A DNA stretch of 64,000 nucleotides from Mesodorylaimus sp. YZB2_4 (Eukaryota; Nematoda; Enoplea; Dorylaimida; Dorylaimidae): positions 107,555 to 171,554 of the forward strand of contig JASANH010001222.1 of NCBI GenBank assembly GCA_030248295.1, in the 5' to 3' direction. The notes under the pieces are model-generated. The model did not search any database. It saw only the letters and a list, made by a program, of their open reading frames with translations, and was not told the origin of the DNA. Numbering within the stretch: the first letter of the stretch is position 1; each line of letters starts with the position of its first letter. This document shows, piece by piece, positions 32,810 through 44,407 of the stretch. Made by a program: the position numbers and the translations under genes.

Positions 32810-35260
32810 GAGGGGATCGATTGCCAGGTAGGCCTCTGCAACAAAAGCACAGTTGATTCCGCTCTCGTCTTCCCCCATCCTGGGCACGACTGCATGCTAC
32901 TTTGCCCAGACGGCGAGACTGGCGAAATTGTTAGATAAAAATATGTCCTGCCGACGAGTACAAATTTCTTGAACCAATAGATGTAGGTGACATTTATCAG
33001 AGTCTGCAAGCAGAATATTTCTGAAAAATCCAGTCTATTGCAAGATTCGCAGTCCTTGCTCGCACTGTATTACGCGCATATGGCATACGGACTGGTGGAT
33101 ATAGTTATACTGCCTCGCGATATAGGCGTTCAGTCGAGATGCGGTCGCACCTGCTTCCTTCTCGTAGAGGGGAATCTCCCTGGGACCTTACCGCGACTTT
33201 CCCTGGCCCTACCTGGCTTTGGTTTCGCATACGGACCCGCGCCAATTCTGTTTCAGCGGCACATCTGTCCTCGTCTTAATACGACCCACACCTTGGCCGA
33301 GTCGCACCTTGGCACGTACAAGTAACTATGAGCCACATACATGGCTGCATGATCCGCCAGCGTGACCAGCATCTTCTCACTGCGGCGCTGATCATTTCCC
33401 GTTGCAATCACAAGTCTCTCTCGCACGTTCGAGAGCAAAGGAGAGGCTGATTAATGGTGCTGGTGCTCACACTGTATCACCCAGAGAGGGAGATCAAAGT
33501 GTTCACGCAATTGGAAAGGTAACCCTCGTGCCTATGTAGTAGTCCATGGCGGGTGGGAGAGAGAGTAATGGATCTTCCCTGGCTAGAAATCATCAGCCAG
33601 GGGAGATCCAGGGGAGGGTTAATATTTAAGCTGCAAGACTTGTCTTGCTCCAGTAGGAGGTTTTGTCCTGCCGACTTTCGTCGGCCATATGCCTGCGGGC
33701 AACGGTTGCAAATGGCGCCGAACAATGATTCTTGCCTTCAATCTCGTGGCAAAGGTGACAGAAATGCCAGCAGGGTGTAAGACGCTGACCACCCCAAGAT
33801 CAGTTCACATTGATTCGCATCTTCTTATCAGTGCTTACCAGCGTTGCGATTACGGGATTTTCCAAGGGAATACGGGGTGCGTGATAAGTTCCCGCCTTCA
33901 GTTAAAATTCAATATCATCAACTACCAAACCAAATCAACCATCAAACCAAATCAAAAAATCTTTTTATCTACTCTGACATAAATTGGTAAGATTATTATC
34001 ACATGAGATGTTCAAAACGTCCTCCTCGACCTTACAAGCACTCAAACGTTCCACCTGATTGTCGACTTTTTTTCGACTATGGCCGTCAAGTCACTCCCCA
34101 CTTTTTCGACCTAGCCTCTTTCCAGAGCAATGTTACTTAGAGTTACGCTATTGCAGCTTGCAGAGGACGTTTTTCTCTCTAAAATGGACCACATTATGAG
34201 TCGAGAGGGTTCAGATCTGGGGAAACAAAAAGCCAAAACTCCTTTCCGCAACCTTTTGAAACAGCTCTCTGCAATGGCCGATGTCGATTTAGCTGCACGT
34301 GCAAGTGGCCAACCTCAGTTAAGCGTCCGTAAATGATTTCCAGGTAGAGCCAAAATGTCGACAAGTCCCTTCAAAATCTAGTCTCAGTAACTTTTTGCAT
34401 TGATTGTGACTCCACGGTCGACTAAAACCAATGCAGTTTTCTCTATTTCACGAGTTCCAACCCAAACTATGACTGATGCAGCAAAATGCAGCCAAACCAC
34501 GAGTTAAGCTGTTTAATGTTATGTGGGCCATCAAGAAGATTCGAAATTTTAATCAGCTAATATTACCTTTCGTGCAGATAATAATCGCGGGTCCTCTACT
34601 TTTGAACATTTTAGTCGGCTCTAAAGAGGGCAAGGACATATGAATTAGCCCTATCTGATATATAAAAAGACGCTGAATCGAACGTTATCATCCATATCAC
34701 GTGGTGGCAACGCAATTGCGCAATACACGTTCAAAAAAGGCGGGAATTTATCACGCACCCAGTGCACCGTGGTAGGTGCACGTCAGGAGAGACGGTCGAT
34801 GTGGTTGCGTTGACTGAACATGCTCATTTTAAACAGACACGGCAGGAAATGGTCGACTGCCCTGCGAGTCGTGATTGTGTTCTACCTCTACTGTATTGGC
34901 CCCCATCGCCCACTACAGTATCATTCGATCTGTCATTTTTCAATCCGTAATGTGAGCTAGTGCTGGTTTGTTTGTGTCCCTGACATGGGCGGCAGGAAAT
35001 TACCAACAGGGTAATGAAACTGTTTTCATGGCTCCTGTCAAACCTGCTTTTAACCACCTTGGAATCGAATAGGTTCCAGACGGTGATAAACCGAAAATCA
35101 AGATCGACCAAGCACTTTTTTGCTGAACAGGACTCCGATGGCTTGCGCCAGAAAACGATGATGATAAGAGAAATAATACAGTAGGTTCCAAGGCGGTCAC
35201 CCGACACTTTTTCCAAATAACCCAACCAAATAAACGCTTCTCATCAAAACGAAATTGCGA
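32810..35260. other. Repeat-rich intergenic region with only weak ORFs
   Basis: No recognisable gene. The ORF at 34130-34336 (+, 68 aa; LQLAEDVFLSKMDHIMSREG) has a protein-like helix but no partner exons that I can support. The segment at 32990-33325 (+) has an open frame without family features. 33540-33620 contains a GGGAGATCCA-type inverted repeat. Confidence 0.3.
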
Positions 35261-35348
35261 CATAACATCCTTTCCTCAAAACTGAATTTCTCCGTAAAAA
35301 ATCATTTTAATGTGCTATCCTCTCCTAGCTCGTCCGAAATCATATAAC

Positions 35349-36553
35349 TCATAAAATCACTTCCAATTCATCCCCGAACTGTTGCCACGCCTCCTCGAGC
35401 AGATCCTCAGTGCATCCCGTCTCGCGGACACTGACGACCACACGACCACCCTCGGCTCCGAAGAAGGCGCTGGCCCGCTTGCGTCGAAGAGCTGCGTGGA
35501 AATCGAGGATGCCGCGGTCGGAGACTCCGGAATTGTTGAGGAAGAGGGTGTAGACGCGAGGGCAGCACTCGGCCACACTGAGCAGGCACTGGTCGTCGAC
35601 GTTCTCGCTGCACACGCCAAACACTCGCAAGAGCGGGCACGCTCGGAGCACTGACTCGATGGCCGACACGCTCATCTTGGGCAGAGTCCACTTGTGAGGA
35701 AAGAGCGGCGAGTGGGTCTTTTCCGTATTCAGTTCCAAGTGGAGCAAAGGAGGCGAATGGAAGCCAAAGTGCTGGGCGCGGGAGAACATGAACTCGTCGC
35801 CCACCGATTCGACCAGCTCGTCAAAGATGATACAGCGCCAGTGCTCACTGCCACGCACGATCCGTGCGACCTGCTCCTCACTGCCCTTGCCACGTGCGAC
35901 CACGATCGATGGCAGGGAGGCCAAATCGGCCAGCGGCGAAAAATCGGTGACGTGCACGCAATTGCGAAGCTCGAGTTCCCGCAGTTGACTGAAATTGCCC
36001 ATCAACACGATGTTCTCGTCGTGCAAGTACTGGCACTCGATCACCAGCGAACGAAGATTGGCAGCCTCCTTGAGGAAGGCGTTGAGCCAGCCCGTCGTCA
36101 ACCATTTGTTGTTCAACGCCTGCAAAAAGTCAATTTGAGTGGCGAAATGCACGGGTCACGCCTCACCTTAAAGTGCGTCATCCTCGTGAATTTCAGATCG
36201 AAGCTCAATTGCAAATTGCTGATTCGCAGGGCGGTCGGGGGATGGGCCCAGAAGGTCTTGCGGAGGGCGTCGGCCACTCGGTATCGCTAGGTGAGCATGT
36301 TGAAGGACAGGTCGGCGCCGGACGAACGAACTTCCATAAAATTGGGCCAGTATTTGACCTGATGCAGGGCCCGCACGTCCACGATTTCTCCACTCACGTC
36401 CAACATCTCCACTTTGGGCCACAAACGCACCAGGTGACTCATCAACTCGTTAATAATAAACACGTGCAGTCGAGACGGGTACGGCAGACGACCCTCGCCG
36501 CGTCCACGTCGGACGTAATTGCGGAATACCAAACGACTCACATTCGGGTACAT
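35349..36553 (-). CDS. Leucine-rich-repeat protein (F-box/LRR-like), 370 aa
   Basis: Minus-strand exons 36553-36332, 36286-36167, 36119-35349. LRR-type segments are clear: MYPNVSRLVFRNYV, LVRLWPKVEMLDVSGEIVDV, ANLRSLVIECQYLHDENIVL, FSQLRELELRNCVHVTDFSP, VLRACPLLRVFGVCSENVDD and VAECCPRVYTLFLNNSGVSD. This is the amino-acid LRR style of F-box substrate receptors, but no F-box is seen. An in-frame TAG at 36289-36287 is avoided by a 45-nt intron (donor GTTCGT, acceptor ACCTAG); without it the gene would be broken. Upstream, the 36554-36921 frame ends exactly where this one starts, so the two may be one gene with a frameshift. Ubiquitin-ligase adaptor is a guess from repeat style. Confidence 0.65.
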
Positions 36554-36921
36554 CAGTGTTCAAAGCGTCAAAGTAGAGCTTCGATTTGATGTCCAATGCC
36601 AAGCAAATTCGGTGGAAACCCGGTTTAATCAATAAAGTATACATTCCACTGTCATCGGGAATATTTGGCACGATACAGTCCAGGCATTTGATGACTTCCT
36701 CTCTCAGCGGGTTCACCAGATTCCGTAAGAGAGCTTTCACAAGAGTTACAATAAATCCCGACTGCGTTTCGTATCTCTGCATCAAATCAGCGTCCGTTGT
36801 CGACGACCAAATCGGATGATCGACTAATTTCGGAATTATCACTGTGGTTGCTAACCGGATGCCATTGACTGGCGCCTTAAATTCCAGCGTGAATTGATCG
36901 GAGCGCCCATATCTGCATATC
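36554..36921 (-). CDS. Hypothetical exon upstream of the LRR gene
   Basis: After a good acceptor (GTTGCAG, 36928-36922) the minus frame reads RYGRSDQFTLEFKAPVNGIR, then ETQSGFIVTLVKALLRNLVN, EEVIKCLDCIVPNIPDDSGM and LDIKSKLYFDALNT. It is then replaced by the LRR frame at about 36553. It looks like genuine protein. It could be the N-terminal part of the LRR protein separated by a one-base shift near 36551-36558, or a domain-swap variant with an alternative start. Family unknown. Confidence 0.4.
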
Positions 36922-37835
36922 CTGCAACACGCGAAAAAATGGATGTAGAAAAATGAATGGCAGAAAAGAACGGATGTGAATAATTTTGCTCCGCAAGCTT
37001 TAGCATAAGGCCAAGACCCTAGTGATTCTGATAACATTTCATTTGAGGTCCTAGGATCTACCAGAAAAAACTGAGGGCATTCACCCTTGGAAATTACTAG
37101 GTCACAAATTTGGCACTTTTCCTTTACACGGGTATACAAATAGAAAAGCCAAAGAAATCGAACTTACTGAAAGTGTTACCGAACCAAAATTTTTCGCTCT
37201 TTCTAATGATGTATCAGCCGTTCGATTTAGTTGAAAATTCGTCGACTAGCGACGTAGAATTCACTTTACGCTTTTTTTGCGCGCTCGCGCAAGTCGGGCG
37301 GACGACCTCGCACAACTGGGCATATGGCTGCCCTGCATCCTGTAATAGTGTATCCGTGCGATGTACGTAATTTAGGCATGTCTGAGGTTGAACCAGCACG
37401 CATTGTGCGATAACCACTCCAGCCCCCTCCCAAATTCAATTGTTCCTTTAGGAGGGGGCTGGATCGTGACATTTGGGCACTTTAATGACAAAAACCCTTC
37501 AGGTTTTAATGGTTACTACTGATAAGGCGTAATGGTGAGAAGTAGCTGATATATTTCGCGAGCACGATACGAATGTGCAACCCTGCCTGGCAGCCGGGTA
37601 TCGGCTGAAATCCCGACTGGAGCAAGGTGAGTCTTGCGGTTATACCTGCGGGGGTTGGCGCTGATCCCAGGAGATCAATAATTTTCTCCCATTCGCCCCA
37701 ATCCACCAGGCAGTGGGGCTATAATATGTAATGTTGTGCTAGCCGAGACCGCTGGGGGGCACGGATCTGACAATGAGCGTCAGTGATGTCTGATAAGTTA
37801 ACGCTTGCTTTAGGGGACTTCCGCAGCAGCTACCA

Positions 37836-37975
37836 CACGGCATGCATGCTCATGCTTTACTACATCATCAAGCACAGGCGTGCGCACCCGAGGGCGAAAT
37901 GATTTGCTGGCCCACGCGTCACCGTCCGTAACCGCATCTGGCGTTAGGAGAGCCAGGCGCCTTACCTACAATGGG
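37836..37975 (-). mobile_element. tRNA-derived SINE, copy 2 (degenerate)
   Basis: On the minus strand it shares with the 32.1-kb copy the order: AGGCGCCTGGCTCTCC, then GCCAGATGCGG, then GGCCAGCAAATCATTTCG, then GTGCGCACGCCTGTGC, then GATGATGTAGTAAAGCATGA. The B box is eroded (GTGACGCGT). A decayed copy. Confidence 0.55.
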
Positions 37976-38616
37976 CACAGGCACGGCTGTACAGTACAAA
38001 CCGTAAATGCACCACGACTATAGGCCCAGTAATTACTCAAGAGACTCCAATAATAGCAAGCAATTAAGGACAGACAGAAGTCAGCACAGGCACTTTGTGC
38101 GGTCATTATTACACAAGCCGGCATATAATTTTGATGAGCCTTGCGGACGTGCAACAATCAGAGAAAATCTCCTCTTTGCACTTCTCTATGCGGCGAACTT
38201 ACTACGCCGCAGGCTTTTACAGGATGCACCTGTTGCATCTTGCAGGACATTGAGCACGCTGATATTGCTCACTCGCCCAACTTGGTAGACGATGGCTTTG
38301 TTTTGCCAAATGGTTCAAGCCGACGGTGCAAGAAACTGTCATCATCGGTGTCACAACTCTCGCCTTGTGATGAGGGCAGCAGAATGGTCTGTCACTCACG
38401 TCAGCCAGGTCGTGGCTAAAAATATGACAGAAAATTACCCAAACTTTTGTCCATTGACTTTTGAATGCTATAGACGGCGGAAATTTTTTAAATTGCCCTC
38501 TTCTTCTTTGCCGCTTAGTGCATTCAACGCGCACTGTCTGCACCACCGCGCCAAACCAGCAACGTCGCCTTCGCTGATCGATTCAATCGATCATATTAGT
38601 GCCTTAAATTTCTCTC

Positions 38617-39339
38617 ATGGACCATAAACCCTGCGAAAGTCCGCGCTATGGCGACCGCAATTATTGGGAAAAACGATACGAAACCGAAGAACATAAAGAA
38701 TGGCTTTGCGATTACAGTTCAGTCGCGAATCATCTCCGCCCTTTGATCAAATCCGATTCTCGAATTCTCGTCATCGGCTGCGGGAATAGTCCATTCAGTT
38801 ACGAATTATGGAAGGACGGGTATAGAGATGTGATCAGTATCGATTACGCGTCGTCCGTCATTCGAAATATGAAAGAAAAATACCCCGATTTGACCTGGCG
38901 TCAAATGGACATGTTCAAATTGGAGTTCGAACCAAAATCCTTTTCTGTTGTCATCGAAAAAGCAACTTTGGATGCAGTAATGGATGGAGAACGTGACCCG
39001 TGGAATATATCCGACGAATCCAAGTTCAAACTCGATAGGGCCCTCACCGAAATCACCCGCATCCTGGCCGATGATGGTGTCTTCATTTCTATTTCCTTCT
39101 CTCAACCACATTTTCGCCTCCCTTTCTACGCTCAAGCACACTACCACTGGTCGCCCATCGTCCACACCGTGGGTGATCACTTCCATCACTACGTCTACGT
39201 CATGACCAAAGGCGTGCCCCTTCACGAAAGTGATTATCTGAGGTACCTCGTTCGCACCGCCCCTTCTTCCGATCGCCCAAAATCCGTTCACTTAAAAGAC
39301 GACGAGAATTTTCTATCCCACATTTGTTTGACTGACTGA
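38617..39339 (+). CDS. EEF1AKMT4: EEF1A lysine methyltransferase 4-like (class I SAM methyltransferase), intronless
   Basis: 240 aa from ATG 38617. N-terminal YGDRNYWEKRY and EWLCDYSSV match the EEF1AKMT4/ECE2-N family. SAM motif I is ILVIGCGNSPFSYELWKDG, the acidic post-I motif is VISIDYASSVIRNMKEKYPD, then WRQMDMFKLEF and the motif IV region VVIEKATLDAVMDGERDPWN. These are followed by VFISISFSQPHFRLPFYAQA and a C-terminal LSHICLTD. The human enzyme methylates Lys36 of eEF1A, and the same role is inferred here. It is a single exon in an intron-rich neighbourhood. Its 3' flank is extremely T-rich (39560-39640) and converges with the 3' end of PABPN1. Confidence 0.9.
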   Translation: MDHKPCESPRYGDRNYWEKRYETEEHKEWLCDYSSVANHLRPLIKSDSRILVIGCGNSPFSYELWKDGYRDVISIDYASSVIRNMKEKYPDLTWRQMDMFKLEFEPKSFSVVIEKATLDAVMDGERDPWNISDESKFKLDRALTEITRILADDGVFISISFSQPHFRLPFYAQAHYHWSPIVHTVGDHFHHYVYVMTKGVPLHESDYLRYLVRTAPSSDRPKSVHLKDDENFLSHICLTD

Positions 39340-39559
39340 CTTTACTACATATGTAAATGCATTCAAATATTGTTCAGATTTTTGTCAAAAAAAATCCAGA
39401 ATAAGCAGGACACATATGGAAATCAATCCTTCTTCGTAACTGATCACTTCCTTTAATTCATCCAATTGAAATAGCGCATTTGCCAAATACGGGTATCCGA
39501 TCTATAAATCATTCCACTGAAACGTAACGCTCATTACAAGACAACTAAATAAAAAGGCG

Positions 39560-39643
39560 CTGCATCTTTTTTTATTCTTTTTTCCACATTTTTTCTTTTT
39601 TTATCGTTTTTTCTTTTTATTTTTTCTTTTTTTCGCAGCCTAA
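39560..39643. repeat. Long pyrimidine (T-rich) tract between converging 3' ends
   Basis: Over 70 nt of almost pure T with occasional C/A. It sits between the methyltransferase stop (+) and the PABPN1 stop (-). On the minus strand it offers AATAAA-like signals for PABPN1. A 62-codon ORF follows at 39646 (MSKVRLIPSIRRDLIQRTAF) after a CGCAG acceptor-like site; I cannot support it as a gene. Confidence 0.6.
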
Positions 39644-39901
39644 AAATGAGCAAAGTGAGATTAATACCTTCCATTAGACGAGACCTCATTCAACGAACGG
39701 CTTTCAATCGCTTCGTCGAATTATACAAACGGAACCAAACATCGCCGTCTCGCCGATTTCCTGTCAGGCGAGAGCGTTTTGGTTGCTTACCATTAAGGAA
39801 GTCAAATCTTCCATATCCCGCTGACCGTTCCTAATAAGGCGAATAGAAATTACGGCGCCTAAAATGATAGAGAAGGAAATTAAATTCATTTTCTGGCATC
39901 T

Positions 39902-42900
39902 CTAATCGAATCTCAGTGCAACTGTCTCAGTCCCTTTGTTCTCCCTGTAAAACCACGCAGCTGCTAACAAAAAAAGTGCACCAACTTACATTCCACGCCC
40001 GCGGCCACGATATCCGGGATAGATATACTTGATAACAACACGAGCGCGACCACGTCCTCGAGGTGGTCTGTTGGTCGAGCTGACTCCAGGTCGATTTGTG
40101 CGTTTCGGCATCACCTGAAACAGGAATCACCTGTACACCAGGCCCAATATATACGTATGTCACCCACTAGCGCGAGTGCCCATCACCGCCCACGCCTAAA
40201 GATATTCTCAACAAATCAAATTCCATCTTGGTCATTCCAACATATATTTATATGCACTCTACTTTGATCATTTTCAAACTCGTCTCTAATCTCATCTGAA
40301 CAAAGCCGCATGGGAAGACTTGCACACGGTCACTCGAGTTTCCATTCGCACACCTCTACTGTCCCCAATCTCCACTATTCGAGCGCACATCGCCGATGCC
40401 AGTGCCATTTACTGTATATTACATAAGTTCTTGTCTTCGTCCCGTGGGTTCGTTTCTCGCTCAACCAAACATTCAATAATTAACTCCCACGGCATCGGCC
40501 AACCAACGGGTTCTAATCTCACACTCAATGCCTATATCATAGGACTAGTCTCAACAGGAAAGAAACGCGCCAAGCTCAGTTTCCTTTTCTGCCCTTCACC
40601 ACTTGACGGATCACCAGTGCCCCGACCTTATTAGACACCGCGACCACCGAACTTCTCGCATCCTACAAATACCCGCGGGCTGCTATTCACACACGCCAGC
40701 TCTCGTTTAGCCAAGGCTAAGTGCGAATGAAAATGTGCCAACGAGTTCGACTGTTTCAGGATCGTACGAGTAAGTCCAACCACTGAACCCACTGGCGACC
40801 TATCGAAAGCCACATTACAATGTCAGCCCCGACCCCCCATCAGCCGTTCACCACTTCGACCAACAGTCAAAACCTGACCCCCTCCAGTGACGACGCTTAC
40901 CACAAGTTGCAAGAAGTCCTCGACCACGCCCGCACGCTCACCCTCGTCCTCTCCATCACCATGATCATAGCACTGGTGGGCAACCTATTCCTCGCCTTCC
41001 TCATCATCAAAATGTCTCGTCGAACCATGGGTCCAGTCCAAATCCTTATCCTGCACACTTGCGTGGCCGACATCTGTTTCGCGCTATGCACCGCATTGCC
41101 CCAAATGGCCAGCACGATTACGTTCCCTAATTTTTATGGAGGCGATTTCCTATGTCGCCTAGTCAAATACCTTCAACTGATCCCCATGTTCGCCTCCCCT
41201 TATCTTCTCGTGGCCATCAGCGTCGACAGATATGTGGCCATTTGCAAACCACTTTCGGCTCTCAAATGGAAATACCGTCTCGTACATTCGTTGGCGGCCG
41301 CTGCATGGGCCGCATCACTCCTATTCGCCACACCTAACATTTTCGTATCTCGATACGACGAAGTCGATAATACGGGCATCATGGCTTGCATGTTTCAAAT
41401 GAACGAAGGATTCGAAAAAGCATGGATCGGCATATTCTCACTGATCGTTTGGTTAGCACCATCGATCATTGTCGGCGTCCTATACACGTTTGTTTGCTTG
41501 ACAGTATGGAAAAGTATGCGCCGAGTTGACAAACGCCGCGGCTCGACGCCAAACTTACATCAACGCGATGATGTATGTAGAAGTTCCGAAAATGGTAATA
41601 CCCTTAGCAATTACAGACGAGGAAGTTATTGCGCCGAATACGATTACGTCACATCGACAACAACCACCATTATGCGAAAAAATTTCACCCCTTCACTCAA
41701 CTCCTATAAAATCAAAACTGTCAAACTGACATTGACTATTGTCGTTGCAAATTTTGTTCTATGGGCTCCGTTTTGTATCACCAATGTCATCAGTACTTAT
41801 ATGCCGTATGTTCAAATTGGTGAGTAGCAGTCATATATCTTCCCTCTTTCTTATCTCCCTCCATTTCCTACAAACCTATGCTGCCCTGCCTATGACGTTA
41901 TCATCGAGTTTCTTCACTGTTTCATCTCATTATCTTCAATTTTCTACAAGCCTAAACTACGCATCCGTCTTTTGTTTCAGATGCCATGGTAACAACGTGC
42001 ATAATGCTAGTTGGCAATGCAAATAGCTGCGTCAATCCTTGGATATACGTTATCTTTAATTATAAACGTGTATGGGAGACCTTAATTGGCAACGAACAAC
42101 GTCAAAGCATCAATATTCGTCATCAAGGTGCCGTGAAAATAACTGCATCGACAAAAGTTCAATCTCCAACGATCCATCGCGATAAAATGTTTGCAAAACA
42201 AACTAACAATCAATACGACCATCCAAATCCGACCCCGTCGAAAGATTGTTCGTCACGCGAGACGCGTCAAAACAGCTCTGAGCAAACCAACTCTTATCGA
42301 AATAACCAAAATGGAGACAATTTTGCCCAGAAACTATCGCAAACATCAACCATGACGTCCTACTCTGGTTTTTAATATCCCTATATTAATAGTTTGCCGC
42401 CGGCGCAGTTAATCAAGAAAGTCAAAGTTTTCTGATGAAAAGATAGCCTACAGCGTACTTCACTTTTCTGAGTGCGAAAAAAATATGATTAATACGATTC
42501 GGGTATCGAATGTGCTGTGCCCTGCTTTCCCTAGTACAGTAAATAATAGAAACACAAAACTTACTTTGATCTGACGGCCACGAAACAGAGAATCATCCAG
42601 TGCGAGCGAAGTTTGAACGGAATCCTTATCAGTGAATTCGATGTACGCGAAACTAAAAAAGGGTGGCTCGATCTTTCTCATCATGATCGGGAGGGTCTAA
42701 CTAGTCTTACCCTTTCGGATGACCCGTAAACTTGTCACACAGAATTGTTACACGGTTGATCGCACCACAACCGTGGAAATGCGCTTCTAATTCTTCCGCC
42801 GTCGCTCCATAATCAACCTGTAAATAAGAACAGCATAGGATAGAAAGAGAGATCAAACGAGTCCGCGATCATGGCTAATCCAAAAGAAGTAAAAAATCTA

Positions 42901-43889
42901 CATAGTAATATTCAAGCTTACATTTCCGACGTAAATCGATCGTGCGTCTACTTCCATCTTCTCTTCGAGAGAAATATTCAATGCACTGCCTGAAAGATAA
43001 AACAGATGCTGTATGACTCGCAGGAATAGGTTTAAAACAGCTCACCTGATGACGTTGACAAATTCATTTGTTTTTCAACTTCCGATTGCATCTGTCGGAT
43101 TTTCTCTGCTTCTTCTTCCATTTCTTTGACGCGAGCCTTTATCGCTTCCAAATCCTAAAGAATTCGATTAAATATAATGCCACGTGGGGTGTTAAGCCGC
43201 AATTTCGATTACTGCTTTCACTGCGCCTACACCAGGACACTTGATTCACAAGCATATTTTCGATATTTATTCGATAAAGGACCGCTATTTAAATAATGAG
43301 TGATTTAAAACTGGGACGGCACTTAAGCCATATATGTGCACGACTAGATAATACTGTAGAAAAGTCCAACAGACACATTAAAGTTTAGCGGTTCCAAACA
43401 CGAGTTTTCTCTCTACCCTACTCACAGTATAGGCCTACAGTAATCTACGTATTTTATTGGATAACTCTTTCGTCAACCCTTGGAATTCAAGAGTAAAATG
43501 AACACAAAGTCTGAGCTCAAGTTTGCAAGATTGGTAAAACAGCTTTTCCTTTTGTAGAACCTCTTAAGGCAGAATTTGTGTCTTAAGGGATCAAAATTAT
43601 CAAATATACAGTGAAGTCCTAACCTATTCCTAAAACTGGACTGGATAGGTCTACCATAGGATCCTATCACTACGCCCCCAACACGCTCTGCTTTTATAAA
43701 AAAGTGAATAGGTCGAGGAATATTCCAGTAAAAAGCATTTATGCATAGAATTAGCGATAGGCATACCGGGTCATCCATGGACAAATCATCTCCACCACCA
43801 GCCGAATCGCCATCTTCATCGCCCAACAGTTCGGGATCGTGGACTGCAAGTGAATCACCTGCCTCTGGATCGTTCAAATTATCCGACAT
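39902..43889 (-). CDS. PABPN1: Nuclear poly(A)-binding protein (PABPN1/Pabp2)
   Basis: Seven exons, minus strand: 43889-43767, 43154-43046, 42989-42922, 42817-42711, 42652-42565, 40114-39990, 39944-39902; 220 aa, close to fly Pabp2. The order is an acidic N-terminus ([20 protein letters not shown]), a coiled coil ([20 protein letters not shown]) and a single [23 protein letters not shown] (RNP2), then [16 protein letters not shown] (RNP1). [20 protein letters not shown] and an Arg/Gly-rich tail ([17 protein letters not shown]) follow. It stimulates poly(A) polymerase and controls tail length in the nucleus; the RG tail is a methylation target in homologues. The 2450-nt intron 5 (40115-42564) contains a complete GPCR gene on the opposite strand. 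Confidence 0.95.
40820..42375 (+). CDS. Peptide GPCR (vasopressin/oxytocin-CCAP-neuropeptide S receptor type)
   Basis: Exons 40820-41819 and 41981-42375; 464 aa. Seven TM helices: TM1 [16 protein letters not shown]2 [22 protein letters not shown]3 [20 protein letters not shown] followed by [12 protein letters not shown]4, TM5 [22 protein letters not shown]6 [20 protein letters not shown] and TM7 in exon 2 ([20 protein letters not shown], the NPxxY motif). The LCRxVKYLQ...MFAS stretch is characteristic of the vasopressin/oxytocin/CCAP/NPS receptor clade (Gq-coupled in known members). The intron is phase 1 in extracellular loop 3. A long Ser/Thr/Gln-rich C-tail follows. The whole gene sits inside PABPN1 intron 5 on the opposite strand. 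Confidence 0.9.
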
Positions 43890-44407
43890 TTTAGAGCCTT
43901 TATTTGAGAAATGTCAAGAATGTCAAGAATCAAACCAACACAGAGAAAAGTAAGACCAACAAGCAAAAGAAATCAAAGCCGAAAAACTTTCGAACGGAAA
44001 ATTTCCATTCGCTTGCTGGTGAGGCAGCGTACTGTAATTGCGCAACAAAGTTCGCATTTGCCTGCTTATATCAGTAGAGCATCGTTAGAAAAATAAAAGT
44101 GCGCGCACTCTTTTGTTTTTGTGCTCGGTTTGTTCTCGTTTTATCATTGATTCGATTCAAAAAATCTGATCGATTGATCGAAGAAGCTTGATCGCCGATT
44201 CTCGTCAGGGATATTCATTTTTTTATATCTTGTGTAAGCTTTAGGCAGCAAGCAATTTGAGGTTTCTTGAAAGAATTCCTTTTGATAGGTAGGAAGCTCT
44301 TAAAATTTCTCTTGGTCATAAGCTCCGGCTCTGATGCACGTTAGTAGTCTTATTTTTGGGCACGCACGATATCGGCTTTGTTTTAACGATTTTACACGAT
44401 TTAGGAA

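Noticed and set aside
32810..32850. Possible IDO pseudogene (GGATCGATTGCCAG...CCTCTGCAA shared with 24697-24725)
   Set aside because: Only about 30 bp is shared, and it corresponds to IDO intron. No IDO exon similarity follows.
35382..36290. Long plus-strand ORFs (90-198 codons) over the LRR gene
   Set aside because: The minus-strand LRR frames explain the open stretches. The plus-strand products are low in structure and have no homology signals.
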